Below are positions 44,890 through 55,905 of a DNA stretch of 64,000 nucleotides, piece after piece (positions within the stretch are counted from its first letter, which is position 1; every line of letters begins with the position of its first letter). The stretch is from Mimachlamys varia. Taxonomy: Eukaryota; Mollusca; Bivalvia; Pectinida; Pectinidae. Below the pieces are notes generated by a model that had not been told where the DNA came from, ran no database searches, and saw nothing but the letters and a program-made list of their open reading frames with translations. The DNA lies in the NCBI GenBank assembly GCA_947623455.1, contig OX392538.1, forward strand, positions 36,998,001 to 37,062,000, read 5' to 3'. A program made the translations under genes and the position numbers.

Positions 44890-46308
44890 TTATATGATTT
44901 ATCTGTACTTTTATGTTAATACTATTGAAGACGTCTTTGAAAGTCATAAGTTTGTTACTAATATAAGTACAAAAATGAAAAAAATATGATTTTATGCAGG
45001 ATCATATTTATCATAATAACTTATGTTTTCTCTCTGCATTTCAAGATTTAAAAAAAGATAATTAAAACATACTAACTTATATTTCTTTTTTGTTTTATAA
45101 AAAAAATCAGATATTGGAATAATATATTTTGATCTTGGTATAAAAGTTTCAATCCCAAATTACTTTAATAAATTTGACATTAAGAAGCTGTGGAATAATA
45201 TCTACATGTACGGGGTTGGTATTTGATTTCATTATACATATACACTCATGTACAAAGCCATATGCATTTACTTTTTCTTATCATAATACCAATATACATG
45301 TACATCTATGTACGTGTAATCAAGTTGACTGCAATCCAATGTTATCATCATTAATCAATTAGCAGGGCCCTAGCTTATAACTGGCCAGTGATGGCCGTGG
45401 GGGAGAGGGAGGTGAAAAATTCACACCTGGCTAACTACAGCAAGCCTAGGGGTGTCTCCTTTCCTAACCTCAGTGAGGAAAAGAGGTGGCACACAGGCGG
45501 GTCAGGTACATACTTATGCCTGGAGGGTAAAGGATTCTACCTGTAGATCTAGTATATCTGTCCTTTTCAGTTAGATATTAGATAAGTCATCAGGTTAATT
45601 TAAAAGTACAATAAATGTGACTGATAAAGGCTTAACGTCTTATATAGGGTTATATAAAGGCATATTATTTATTTGCAATATAAACTTAGAATATCAAATT
45701 AATTGGAATGGTTCTACTAAACTGAAAGGGTTCCAAATTGTTTGGGTATTTTTAAAAATAATTATTAATGTTCAAGTTATTCTTATTGCCTTCAATATTT
45801 AGGCCTACATATGGGAAATACATCATTTTATAATTCTATTATTTTAATTATAAGAAAAACCTTCAGTATATAATGAATTTTAATTTAATTTTCTTCAAAA
45901 CTGCAGCAGAGATGTATAAAGCCGTCCCTGACTGCAGTAAGCGACCTAGCGTAACAATATTTCACCTAATATCAACTCATACCTGTATAAGTTTTCATCA
46001 TTAATTCAAGTATATGTACATGTACATGTAAAGATTTAGACATCAAAATGTATCATTTGATTGCATTCATTCAAGTGTTATAAAATACTTTTGTAAGTAC
46101 AATTATTAAAGATAACCAGAATTCGTAAAGGACAAATATTGACTTTTAGTGTTGTGTAATTATTATTTTTCTTAACTTAAATGTTATTTTATGTACTATT
46201 AATGTATTATTGAATGATTAAATGTTTTGAATGAAACTAACAGATTACAGTCCTCAGGTTTTATCTACTATTTAAATGGAAATATGAAAATATTGCATAT
46301 TCTCATTT
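44890..46308. other. Interior of the inverted-repeat element, no gene seen
   Basis: AT-rich. It contains a GC-richer patch (about 45365-45550) with AGGTGAAAAATTCACACCT, a near-perfect palindrome that recurs in similar form near 47470. Short open frames are not supported. Confidence 0.4.
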
Positions 46309-46362
46309 CATCAAAGTGGTTTATAAACATGATATAAACCTGAGCAAAACTTAAAATATGTT
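46309..46362. repeat. Left copy of a direct repeat of about 52 bp flanking a retroelement insertion
   Basis: CATCAAAGTGGTTTATAAAC and onward to AAAATATGTTT. It matches 47353-47405 with one 2-bp indel and a few substitutions. Confidence 0.75.
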
Positions 46363-46660
46363 TGATGAATAGCAACCATGGGTTCTACGCCACCTCCGTC
46401 CCTCCCTCTTTATTTATAGTAAATCCCTCCCTGGCGGGATGGATTGGTGAGGGAGCAGTGACGGACGAGGGACTGACCTAATTCGTGACCTGATCATTTA
46501 TAGGAGAGATTGCCTCCATGACATGTAATTTGTTTAATTTCTTAAATTTATTAGAAGGTACATAGCCGTAGTGAGGGATGAGGGAGTACTTGCGTCAAGT
46601 TTATTTTTAGAGCAACCGGTTCGATCCCCTTCTACACCACTGTTAAAATGAATAAGAAAA

Positions 46661-47350
46661 TACCGAAGCGTTAACATATCATAATCCAAACTCAAAATCG
46701 ATTAAACCAATGGCAAAATATAAACAAAGGAAAAATTAACATGGAGACCCTTGCAAAAGTACAAGAGAATAAGACCAGGTTTCGGGAGAGGAAGCGTCTT
46801 CTGCTTCATCGACGACACCCGCCATGTAAATCTTTATCACATTCAAGTAAACATCAAGTTCTCAAAATGAGAACCGAGTATCATTGTCAATCACAACAAG
46901 TAAACACACTAATGAGCATACTCAAAAACGTCCATCTTCATATCACTTAAAGATACAGAATATTTCTCAATGAGACCAAGATGGCCACCATAAAACTTGC
47001 CCACGGTTCTGATCAAACAACATCTCTCGAATCCTTGTGTTGTAAGTTTGTTTGTCAGCAGTCGACATCGATCACGAAAATCCCGATATTTAGAGCAAGC
47101 CCTGGAATACCGAATCAACTGCGACATGTAAACACCATAGGTTAGAGAAGCAGGGATGTTAGTATCAAGAAATGGAAAGATGACGATCGGAAAATTGAAA
47201 TCATCACGTTTATCGTATAGCTTAGTAGTAAGCTGTTCATGTTGGTCGTAGTTTAAGTAGAGATCGAGGTAAGCAGCTGATGTAGAAGAGTCTGTTGTGT
47301 CCTTTATTTCAAGTTCAGAAGGGTATATACGATCGACGTGGTCAGCAAAC
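46661..47350 (-). pseudogene. Penelope-like RT fragment, copy 5, minus strand
   Basis: The minus-strand reading starts just after the YIDD box (FADHVDRIYPSELEIKD) and runs through SAAYLDLYLNYDQH, DKRDDFNFPIVIFPFLD, YGVYMSQLIRYSRA and MKMDVFEYAH to a stop at 46909. The conserved 3' tail follows, to about 46661. It is 5' truncated and lacks the active site. It lies between the 52-bp direct repeats. Confidence 0.8.
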
Positions 47351-47352
47351 GT

Positions 47353-47405
47353 CATCAAAGTGGTTTATAAACATGATAAACCTGAGCAAAACTTAAGATA
47401 TGTTT
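47353..47405. repeat. Right copy of the direct repeat of about 52 bp
   Basis: Same sequence as 46309-46362. It may be a long target-site duplication or a local tandem duplication. Confidence 0.75.
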
Positions 47406-48120
47406 TATCATATGATTCTGGCCATCTACAGCTGAGCCCTTTAATAAAATTGGTTTTAAATTTGATAGTCAGGTGAGAAATTCACACCTCAATTGTGTTA
47501 CTGACAGGCTTATGTCAGCAAGTGTTCCTAGATAAGGTTGAGACAGGTCAGGTTATTACCTCTGGCCTGATGAGGGTCAAATTCAAATTATTATACCAAC
47601 ATTGTTGCATGATATACATACAAATCTAGATATAGAAAATTAAATAAAAAAGATCAAGATCGACAAAAATCTGTATCGCGATCATGAATATACATATCTG
47701 AGGGATGAATATCTTTCATAAAATGTATATTTAGTTTAATTAAGAAGCTATCAATTCTTCAAGACGAATATATATCCTAAACAAATAATTACCAATAGAT
47801 ATTGCTTCAATTTTTCAATATACTTGAATGCAAATTGGTAAATAGATATAAAAACGTTAATCTTTTATTGTTTATTAAATGAAATATATAAGACAGCAAA
47901 ATTGTCAGCTAAACTATTATTTTTTTTTATCTTATTTATGTCTTGTATGCAAGAAATGTTTAGGAAAACTCTTAAAAGTAATTATCAAGATTACATAATT
48001 TATAGTTTTGAAATGAAAGAAAGAACTTCTTTTCTCTGTTGTTCTTTTTTAAACAACATTAATATATATATTTATAAATTGGAGTTATAAATATTAACTA
48101 GTGATAATGCTAGCTTCTAA
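47406..48120. other. No gene seen
   Basis: Very AT-rich interior of the inverted-repeat element. Confidence 0.4.
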
Positions 48121-48320
48121 TTACAGATGACACAGGTGAAGAACAGGTAAGAATCACAGGAAGATGGGACTGCCCATTTACCTGTAGGGGTATTTGACCA
48201 ATATGGGGTTAAGGGTGTAGTGCACTACTAGTTTACCTGTAGTTTAAATGAGTGGACTACTAGTTTAAACGTAGTGCATTAATAGTGCACTAGTTGTAAA
48301 GGTTAGCTTACACTCAACTG

Positions 48321-49108
48321 AAGGTGTGCGGAGTTCAGGAGAGCGCACGTCTTCTCATATGCCGGTCTACCTATACTAAGAACAGTCTCGCATGCGATAA
48401 ATACGCAAATAATCAAACAAACAATGTTCAAGGTTACTCCATTCCCAATATTTCGTTTTCCTTCATTCTTGTAATTATACAAGTAGTCGTCTGCGCTGAA
48501 GTCAGTGAAGACAAAGTTATAGTCTGTTTCAAAATCGTATCTATAACTTCATGTAAGAGTTATCTTTCTTTACACAGTACATTGTATTTGGGCCCTTGGA
48601 CAAATTAATTAATTCATTGATTCGAACATATTTTATTGCTTTGAAACAATAGGATTGGGCACAAGTTATACCAACTTAAGAAAGCCCGCTCCTCAACATT
48701 TATATAACAAAGTATAGCAATAGCGACATGTACATTATTCATTATAACTATAGTGTAACACAATTTATAAGTAAAGAGAACACATAGTGAGAGAATAAAT
48801 TGAAGATAAGAAGAAAAGAAAAAAGAAAAGGTAGAATGCCATGTGACTATTTTAAAGGTTCGTTCAAAGTATAAATAAATTGAAATATATATATATGTTT
48901 TAGGCTGCATGGTACGCACTAGCTACATAATCCATTCATGTTGTCTGTTCTATTGTCCATTTAATGCACTTTCCTGAAAATCCTTTCTCTGGTCACTCCT
49001 GTTCCTTCAAGGTATCTTATCGATGTACCATGCAGAAAAATGAATGTACAAAATAAATATTGTTTTACTGAACCAGTAGACACTTTAACTATAAACATAA
49101 GACAGTGT
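48321..49108. other. No gene seen
   Basis: AT-rich. It may include the 3' untranslated end of the adjacent minus-strand LINE. Confidence 0.35.
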
Positions 49109-49168
49109 GAGAGGGTGATAGAGAGAGAAAGAGAGAGAGGGGGAGAGGGAGAGAGAGAGAGAGAGAGA
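49109..49168. repeat. (GA)n microsatellite
   Basis: A run of GAGAGA with short interruptions, just beyond the 3' end of the LINE coding region. Confidence 0.9.
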
Positions 49169-49204
49169 AATTAGTTCGATTTACCTGTTTACACGAGAAT
49201 TTTA

Positions 49205-49911
49205 TTTAAAAACGGTCACTGGATCGAATAAAAGTCTGCACAATTTGAAATATCCGCTCATTATCTTCATTTGTTAAGACTATATTGCCAGACAGAAGTA
49301 AATCTAGGTTCACTGGGTGATATGGAATCAAATTGTTAAACATTGTATCTCTTATATTGCTGTAATTTGGACATTGGAAAAAGAAGTGATAAGAGTTTTC
49401 ACAGGGATCACCGCAAGTACAAGAAGGAGATTCTGCTAGGTTTACACGATAAAGATCATAATGAAGTGTACTACAGTTATGTCTAAGTTTGGTGTCAGTA
49501 AAATATTAAGGCGACGCGGTCCGTAATTAAAAAAACACGGAGGCATATGTTTTTCCGGAGTTATGTCAGTTTTAAATCTACCGACTGTTGGCTGATTTCT
49601 AGTAGCTTCGGAGAGGTTGTTCCAGATTTCTGTGGTTGCGGGTAAAAAAGATAATCTAGTATTAGTTAAATTATAGTTTTGGGTAGAATAGTTATTATTA
49701 TTTCTAAGAGGATATGGGAATCTCTCACCTACTAGACTTGGAAGTAATGTATAAAGATAAGACGGAGTTAACTTGTTGTGCATTTTATAAAATAAAGTGA
49801 GATTGCTACGTTCTCCCCTGATTTTTAAAGTATCCCATCCTGTTTCAAGATATAAAGAGATTGAATAGTTGTATATGCTGGTAGCCCAGTTACTACTCTG
49901 GCAGCTTCCAG
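49205..49911 (-). pseudogene. LINE C-terminal region
   Basis: After the stop: LEAARVVTGLPAYT, then in a shifted frame KLTPSYLYTLLPSLVGERF, NTRLSFLPATTEIWNNL, and (after another shift near 49490) SPSCTCGDPCENSYHFFFQC, a Cys/His cluster typical of the C-terminus of CR1-like ORF2. The natural stop is near 49208. Confidence 0.75.
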
Positions 49912-51075
49912 TTATAATTTTTCTAGCAGGTCAATATGGAATTTGGAACAACCACTCCAAAGCTCACATGCATATTCCATTATAGGTTGAATGAAACATG
50001 TATAAATTTTACTCAAAACTTTCCTATTCACCAGAAATTTTAACTGCCTTAAGGCATTTATTCTTTTTGAAGCACTTTTATAGATATTTTCAACATGATC
50101 ACCCCACTTAGCATTTGCGCTAAATGTAACCCCCAGGTGCTTATGGTTTTCAGAGAAATTTAAAATGCTATCGTTAAAAAATAACTCTAAACTATGAGTT
50201 TTTAAAGTATTAGATATAAAAAGAACATCTGTTTTTTTGAAATTGAATGTGACCAACCATTTCTTGGACCATGTGTTTATACATTGAAGATCATGATTCA
50301 TTACCCTTTCAATTTCCACACAAGATTTAGAGCCATATATCATGGAAGTGTCATCTGCAAAAAGTCTAGATACGCTGATTAAATTTTCAGAAATATCGTT
50401 AATAAAAATTAAGAATAACAGTGGACCTAGCACTGAACCCTGTGGTACTCCTGCTTTTAAAAACTGACTATTCGAATATGATTCCCCAATAAAAACTTTC
50501 TTTTCGCGGGCCTGAAGATAATTAGTTATCCATTTCAATAAATTTCCTGTAATACCATACGATTTAAGCTTTTCAATTAAACCCTTATGCCAAACTCTGT
50601 CAAAGGCCTTTGATATGTCACAAAAGATAGCACAAGTATGTTTTTTTTCCTCTAAATTTAAACAGATATGATGATAGATTTCGATAAGTTGGTGAACAGT
50701 CGAATGATTAGGCATAAATCCAGATTGTCTTGAAAAGAAAAGTGAGTTATCTAAAAAATAATTATGAATATGTTTGATAATTACTCGGTCAAAAACTTTT
50801 CCTATAGCTGACAACAAAGAGATTGGTCTATAATTTGAGGGTAAATGCTTATCGTCTTTTTTATACAGTGGCATAACTATCGCCTGTTTCCATAAGGTAG
50901 GGAACGAGCATTTAGACAATGACATATTGAATGATATTTGAAGAGGTTTACATATAGTTTTCGCAGTGTATCGTAACATATGGTGACTAATACTATCTAT
51001 ACCGGGAGCTTTACCTAATTTTAATGTTTCCAAGACGTCTTTGATTTCTGAATATTCTACTTTAATAGATGACAT
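49912..51075 (-). pseudogene. LINE reverse transcriptase domain
   Basis: 387 open codons. KLGKAPGIDSISHHML, LYKKDDKHLPSNYRPISLL, SRQSGFMPNHSTVHQL, AIFCDISKAFDRVWHKGL (first catalytic Asp), AGVPQGSVLGPLLFLIFIND, RLFADDTSM (the YxDD equivalent, catalytic Asp pair), and HLGVTFSANAKWGDHV. The full finger-palm order is present with no internal lesion. A TAA at 49912 interrupts the thumb (LLEKL, then LEAARVV). This is the best-preserved mobile gene on this strand. Confidence 0.92.
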
Positions 51076-51121
51076 GGAAGAATTTGTTCTGGGATCAAGG
51101 GATGGAACTGTAGAATTTGTA

Positions 51122-51532
51122 TCATCTAAGTCTGTAATTGAAAAAAAAATAATTGTTTAAAAGATCAGCCTTTTCAGAATCGTTATATATAGTACTACCA
51201 CTATGTGGATCAACTAGAGGAGGTATGTCATTAGATTTACCATTTGTTTTAATTAATCGCCTCAACAGTTTCCAATAAGATTTCGGATCTGATACTACAA
51301 ACTTATCAATAAGACAGTCTAGATTAGCATAAAAAGATTCACGTACATGTTTTAGCATATTATTTACCCGATTTCTAGCTCTCTTAAAACAACTTATATC
51401 AGTATCACGCTTACTTCTTCTACATTTCTTATGTAATCTATCACGTAGTCTTATACATTTTCGCAGTTCAGACGTCATCCACGGCTTGTCATTAGGTCTT
51501 ATATTAATAACTTTTTTGGGGGATACATGCAC
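51122..51532 (-). pseudogene. LINE linker between endonuclease and RT
   Basis: 136 codons, reached through a frameshift in a CCCCC/AAAAAA run at about 51520. KPWMTSELRKCIRLRDRLHK, ARNRVNNMLKHVRESFY and DPKSYWKLLRRLI are the conserved connector of this LINE group. It ends with a second shift in an A run at about 51140, before the RT frame. Confidence 0.8.
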
Positions 51533-51590
51533 AGATCATAGAATTAAAGGTATCAGTAAAACGTGTACATGCTTCATCAACACTCCCTGA

Positions 51591-52034
51591 TTAAATAAAC
51601 ATTTCATTCCAAGAATAATTCTCAATTAGCCTATTAAATTCGTTAAAGTCAGCTAGTTTATAACACCATATTTCGCGTTTATAAGATAGATTGAGCTTAC
51701 TTACGACTTCTATGTATACTAAGCATGCTTCATGATCACTAATATTCCTATCAATGGGTAAAACTGACGATTCAATATGTTTAATCTTTTCTGAAATTAT
51801 GACCGGATCAAGAAGACTTGCACTAGTATTGGTTATCCTTGTGGGTGAATCAATAACATTTTTTAGATTAAAACTCGTTAAAATATCAGAAAAAACGTGT
51901 TGCCTAGAAACAGTAAGCATGTCTACATTTATATCACCCACTATAACTATATTAGTTGATGAATCAATTGCCTTTTCAATAGACGAACGAAACCCTTCCC
52001 AAAAATAACTATTGGCATTTGGAGGTCTATACAC
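51591..52034 (-). pseudogene. LINE APE endonuclease, second half
   Basis: Continues in the same frame after the nonsense codon: VYRPPNANSYFWE, IVIVGDINVDM (catalytic Asp/Asn), DSPTRITNTSASLLDP, and ISDHEACLVY with the terminal catalytic Asp-His. The frame then reaches a TAA at 51591-51593, with homology continuing beyond (SGSVDEACTRF). Apart from the two stops the nuclease residues look intact. Confidence 0.85.
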
Positions 52035-52037
52035 AGT

Positions 52038-52649
52038 TCACAGTAAAATACAACTACGTGGAAAATCTAGCTGTATCCATATTAACTCGCCATGTGGAAA
52101 TTCTAAATCTATACGTCTAGTAGCCTTTATTTGATTCGATACGAATACCAAAATCCCACCACCAGCAAAGTTCCTGTCGGCCCTAAAATGTTCGCTAAAA
52201 CCATGTAATTCTAAATCACTAGTCAGTATATTTTCATCAAGATGGGTTTCGGTTAGTGAAATAACGTTATAGTCGCTAGCAACATCAGATAAATAATCGA
52301 TTTTGTTTCTAAAACTTCGAATATTTAAATGAAAGATTGATAATTCATGACTATTTGGTCCAGGATTTAGTTCCACATCCATGCATTTAAGTAATAAAAT
52401 CAAAACAAAAATTGTATACATGTTGTTGTTAAAATAACTTTGAAGTGACAATAACCTTAGTACAAGTAGTACGTTACAAGGATTATATATGTCCGCTAGT
52501 TTCTTGCACCCATCTAGTAGTGATGACATTAAATATCGTAATATAAAAAATCCCTTTTTAAAAGAAAGACCGTATACTTTTATATAATATAATCCAATCG
52601 CAGCCCTATAACACATTAAACTACTACCCATTGTCAAAAACATATGCAC
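52038..52649 (-). pseudogene. LINE ORF2 N-terminus: hydrophobic leader, 2A-like motif, start of endonuclease
   Basis: 203 codons. Residues 77-90 are hydrophobic (MYTIFVLILLLKCM) and run straight into DVELNPGP (91-98, nucleotides 52379-52356), a canonical 2A/ribosome-skipping signature. The APE endonuclease begins after it: FHLNIRSFRNK, LTETHLDEN with the catalytic Glu, and GGGILVFVS. The frame ends in a TGA at 52038 within what should be continuous text (CILL, then TVYRPPN). An alternative short frame upstream (52812-52624) is Ser-rich and unrecognised; it may be 5' leader. 2A-like signals at ORF starts are known in some echinoderm and mollusc LINEs. Confidence 0.8.
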
Positions 52650-52812
52650 TACAGGTCACCGAGGCACGATCGGACGAACTCGTACGCGGCATTACCGCAC
52701 GAAGTATTTGCTTTACAGCGCGTGAACAGGTAAATCTAGGTTGAAAAGGTAAAGAGAGCGCAGACGGTAGAGAAGTCAGAGTAAGCAGGAGACAGAATGA
52801 ACAAGAAAACAT

Positions 52813-53239
52813 AATGGCAATAAGTAAGTACTAACAATCATTTGTTTCAAGGTTTTTGAGTGGATTCAACTATAAGAGAGACAGTAAGCTAGACAAAAAA
52901 AAAAACAACAGTATAATATAGGTACATATTTAACTAGCATCTGGTAAAGCTACATACTGTACGAGGATATATATATACAAAGGCAAATTTGTATGGAAAA
53001 AAGATGTTTAAGTTTAAAGGTAAACAAATGTGTATTTACGTAGTTTTGGTTATTTTTATCAGGTTTTTTTTTTAAAAAAAAGAAAAAAAAGGGAGGGGGC
53101 ACTTTTTTAACCAGTCAATTAATTAGTAAAATTATTTCTCTAAGTACATACACAGATGGCTGGTTATACATGTACATGGATATCACACTAGTAAACACAT
53201 ATCGAGGTGGTTTCAATGGAATACGCATCCGCACCAGGT
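52813..53239. other. No gene seen
   Basis: AT-rich spacer between the LINE and the 62-bp array, with an A/G-rich tract at about 53070-53100. Confidence 0.4.
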
Positions 53240-55905
53240 ATGTAAACATCGCATCCGTACACACATAGGGTGATGGTAACATACATAACAAATAAAATAC
53301 CTGTGTTGCGAAATATTTATAAATATGTAATAATACACTTTTTCAAATATTATAAACATCACACGAGTGTACATTGTGATGGTTATGTACCTAAATATGG
53401 TTGTTTACTAACATTTCATATGTGTACAATACAGTGTGGTGGTAATGTACCTGAATATAGTACTTCACTATGTAAACATTTCACATGTACATGTGTACAC
53501 GTTGTGGTGGTAATGTGTCTGGATATAGTACTTCACTGTGTAAACTTGAAATATGTGTACACTCAGTGGGATGCTCATGCACCTGGCTATATATAATTAT
53601 TTATAATGTAAACATTACACATGTGTACACACAGTGTGATATCCATGTATATGGATATATATAAATTGTTAGAGTACTTCACTATGTATACATCACACAC
53701 GTGTACACACAGTGGGATGCTTCTGTATATGAATATATATAATTATTTACAATGTAAAAATCACACATTGTGTGTGTACACACAGTGTGTTGTTTATGTA
53801 TATGGATAAATGTAATTATTTACAGTGTAAACATCACACATGTGTACACACAGTGCAATGGTTATGAACCTGGATATATCACTTCACTATGTAAACATTA
53901 CACGTGTGTACATAGTGTGATGGTTATGTACCTGGATAGAGTATTTCACTTTGTAAACATTACACATGTGTGCTGGTTATGTACCTGGATAGAGTATTTC
54001 ACGTTGTAAACATTACACATGTGTACACTGAGTGGTGGTAATGTACCTGGATAGAGTACTTCACGTTGTAAACATTACACATGTGTACACAGTGTGGTAG
54101 TAGTGTACCTGGATATATTACTTCACTATGTAAACATTACACATGTGTACACAGTGTGGTGGTAATGTATCTGGATAGAGTACTTTACTATGTAAACATT
54201 ACACATGTGTACACGGTGTGGTGGTAGTGTATCTGGATATTTTACTTCACTATGTAAACATTACACGTGTGTACACAGTGTGGTGGTATTGTATCTGGAT
54301 AGAGTACATCACTTTGTAAACATTACACATGTGTACACAGTGTGGTGGTAGTGTACCTGGATATGGTACGTCACTTAGTAAACATCACACATGTGTGCAC
54401 GGTGTGGTGGTAGTGTACCTGGATATATTACTTCACTATGTAAACATTACACATGTGTACACAGTGTGGTGGTAGTGCACCTGGATATATTACTTCACTA
54501 TGTAAACATTACACACATGTTCACAGTGTAGTGGTTATGTACCTGGGTATAGTACTTCACTATGTAAACATTACACATGTGTACACGGTGTGGTGTTAGT
54601 GCACCTGAATATAGTACTTCTTCACTTTGTATACATAACACATGTGTACGCAGTGTGGTGGTAATGTACCTAGATATAGTACTTCTTCAATTTGTAAACA
54701 TTACACATATGTGCACAGTGTGGTGGTAATGTACCTGGCTATTGTACTTCTTCACTTTGTTAACATTTCACATGTGTACACAGTGTGGTGGTAATGTACC
54801 TGGATATAGTACTTCTTCACTTTGTAAACATTACACGTGTGTACACAGTGTGGTGGTGGTGTACCTTTGATATAGTACTTCACTTTGTTAACATTTTCAT
54901 CTACATGTGTACCCTCAGTGTGGTGGTTATGTACCTGAATATAGTACTTTACTCTGTAAACATTACACATGTGCACACAGTGTGGTAGATTTATATGAAC
55001 CTGGATAGAGTACTTCTATATGTAATCATTACACTTGTGTACGTAGTGTGGTGATAATGTATCTGGATAGAGTACTTCACTTTGTAAACATTACACATGT
55101 GTACACAGTGTGGTGGTAGTGTACCTTGATATATTACTTCACTATGTAAACATTACACTTGTGTACACGGTGTGGTGGTAATGAACCTTGATATATTACT
55201 TCACTATGTAAACATTACACATGTGTACACAGTGTGGTGGTAGTGTACCTTGATATATTACTTCACTATGTAAACATTACACATGTGTACACAGTGTGGT
55301 CGTTATGTACCTGGATATAGTACTTCACTTTGTAAACATAACGCATGTGTACACAGTGTGGTGGTAGTGTACCTGGATAAATTACTTCACTATGTAAACA
55401 TTACACATGTGTACACAGTGTGGTGGTAGTGTACCTGGATATAGTACGTCATTATGTAAACATTACACATATGTACACAGTGTGGTGGTAATATACCTGG
55501 ATATAGTACTTCACTATGTAAACATTACACATGTGTACACAGTGTGGTGGTTATGTACCTGGATAGAGTACTTCTCTATGTAAACATTACACATGTGTAC
55601 ACAGTGTGGTGGTAATGTATCTGGATAGAGTACTTCACTTTGTAAACATTACACATGTGTACACAGTGTGGTGGTAGTGTATCTGGATGGAGTACTTCAC
55701 TTTGTAAACATTACACATGTGTACACAGTGTGGTGGTAGTGTACCTGGATATATTACTTCACTATGTAAACATTACACATGTGTACACAGTGTGGTGGTA
55801 GTGTACCTTGATATATTACTTCACTATGTAAACATTACACATGTGTACACAGTGTGGTGGTTATGTACCTGGATATAGTACTTCACTATGTAAACATTAC
55901 ACATT
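53240..55905. repeat. 62-bp satellite array, about 43 copies
   Basis: The unit reads TGTAAACATTACACATGTGT, ACACAGTGTGGTGGTA, ATGTACCTGGATATA, GTACTTCACTA. The 5' third is more diverged than the 3' end, which is nearly homogeneous. Open frames across it are repeat artefacts. Most units hold TGTAAACA and the palindrome-like ACACATGTGT. Confidence 0.95.

Larger units (their letters stand above)
44703..48320. mobile_element. 3.6-kb element with terminal inverted repeats of about 190 bp
   Basis: The left end CAGTTGAGTGTAAGCTAACA is the reverse complement of the right end ...GTTAGCTTACACTCAACTG. Pairing extends about 190 bp through several AGTAGTGCACTAC palindromes, AAACTACAGGTAAACTAG, and a second block (CTACAGGTAA...CTTACCTGT). 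No transposase is recognisable inside; a Penelope-like fragment is nested in it. CA...TG ends suggest hAT, but the 8-bp flanks (GTAGTGTA and AAGGTGTG) are not a clear duplication. Confidence 0.7.
49195..52812 (-). mobile_element. CR1/L2-like non-LTR retrotransposon, nearly full-length ORF2
   Basis: The minus strand carries, in order, a hydrophobic leader with a 2A-like peptide, an APE-type endonuclease, RT and a C-terminal Cys/His segment, ending at a stop near 49208 overlapped by TAAATAAAA. About four nonsense or frameshift lesions interrupt an otherwise continuous protein of about 1100 residues. RNase H and LTRs are absent. The clade is tentative within the CR1/Jockey group. Confidence 0.85.

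Noticed and set aside
46540..46640. GGTTCGATCCCC, a B-box-like sequence near 46618
   Set aside because: No matching A box at tRNA spacing was convincing; at most a worn SINE end.
47560..47590. CTGATGAGGGTCAAATT, a partial hammerhead-like core
   Set aside because: No stem II or GAAA follows.
53270..54988. Open frames of 60-108 codons in the 62-bp array
   Set aside because: They are periodic translations of a satellite whose unit is not a multiple of three.
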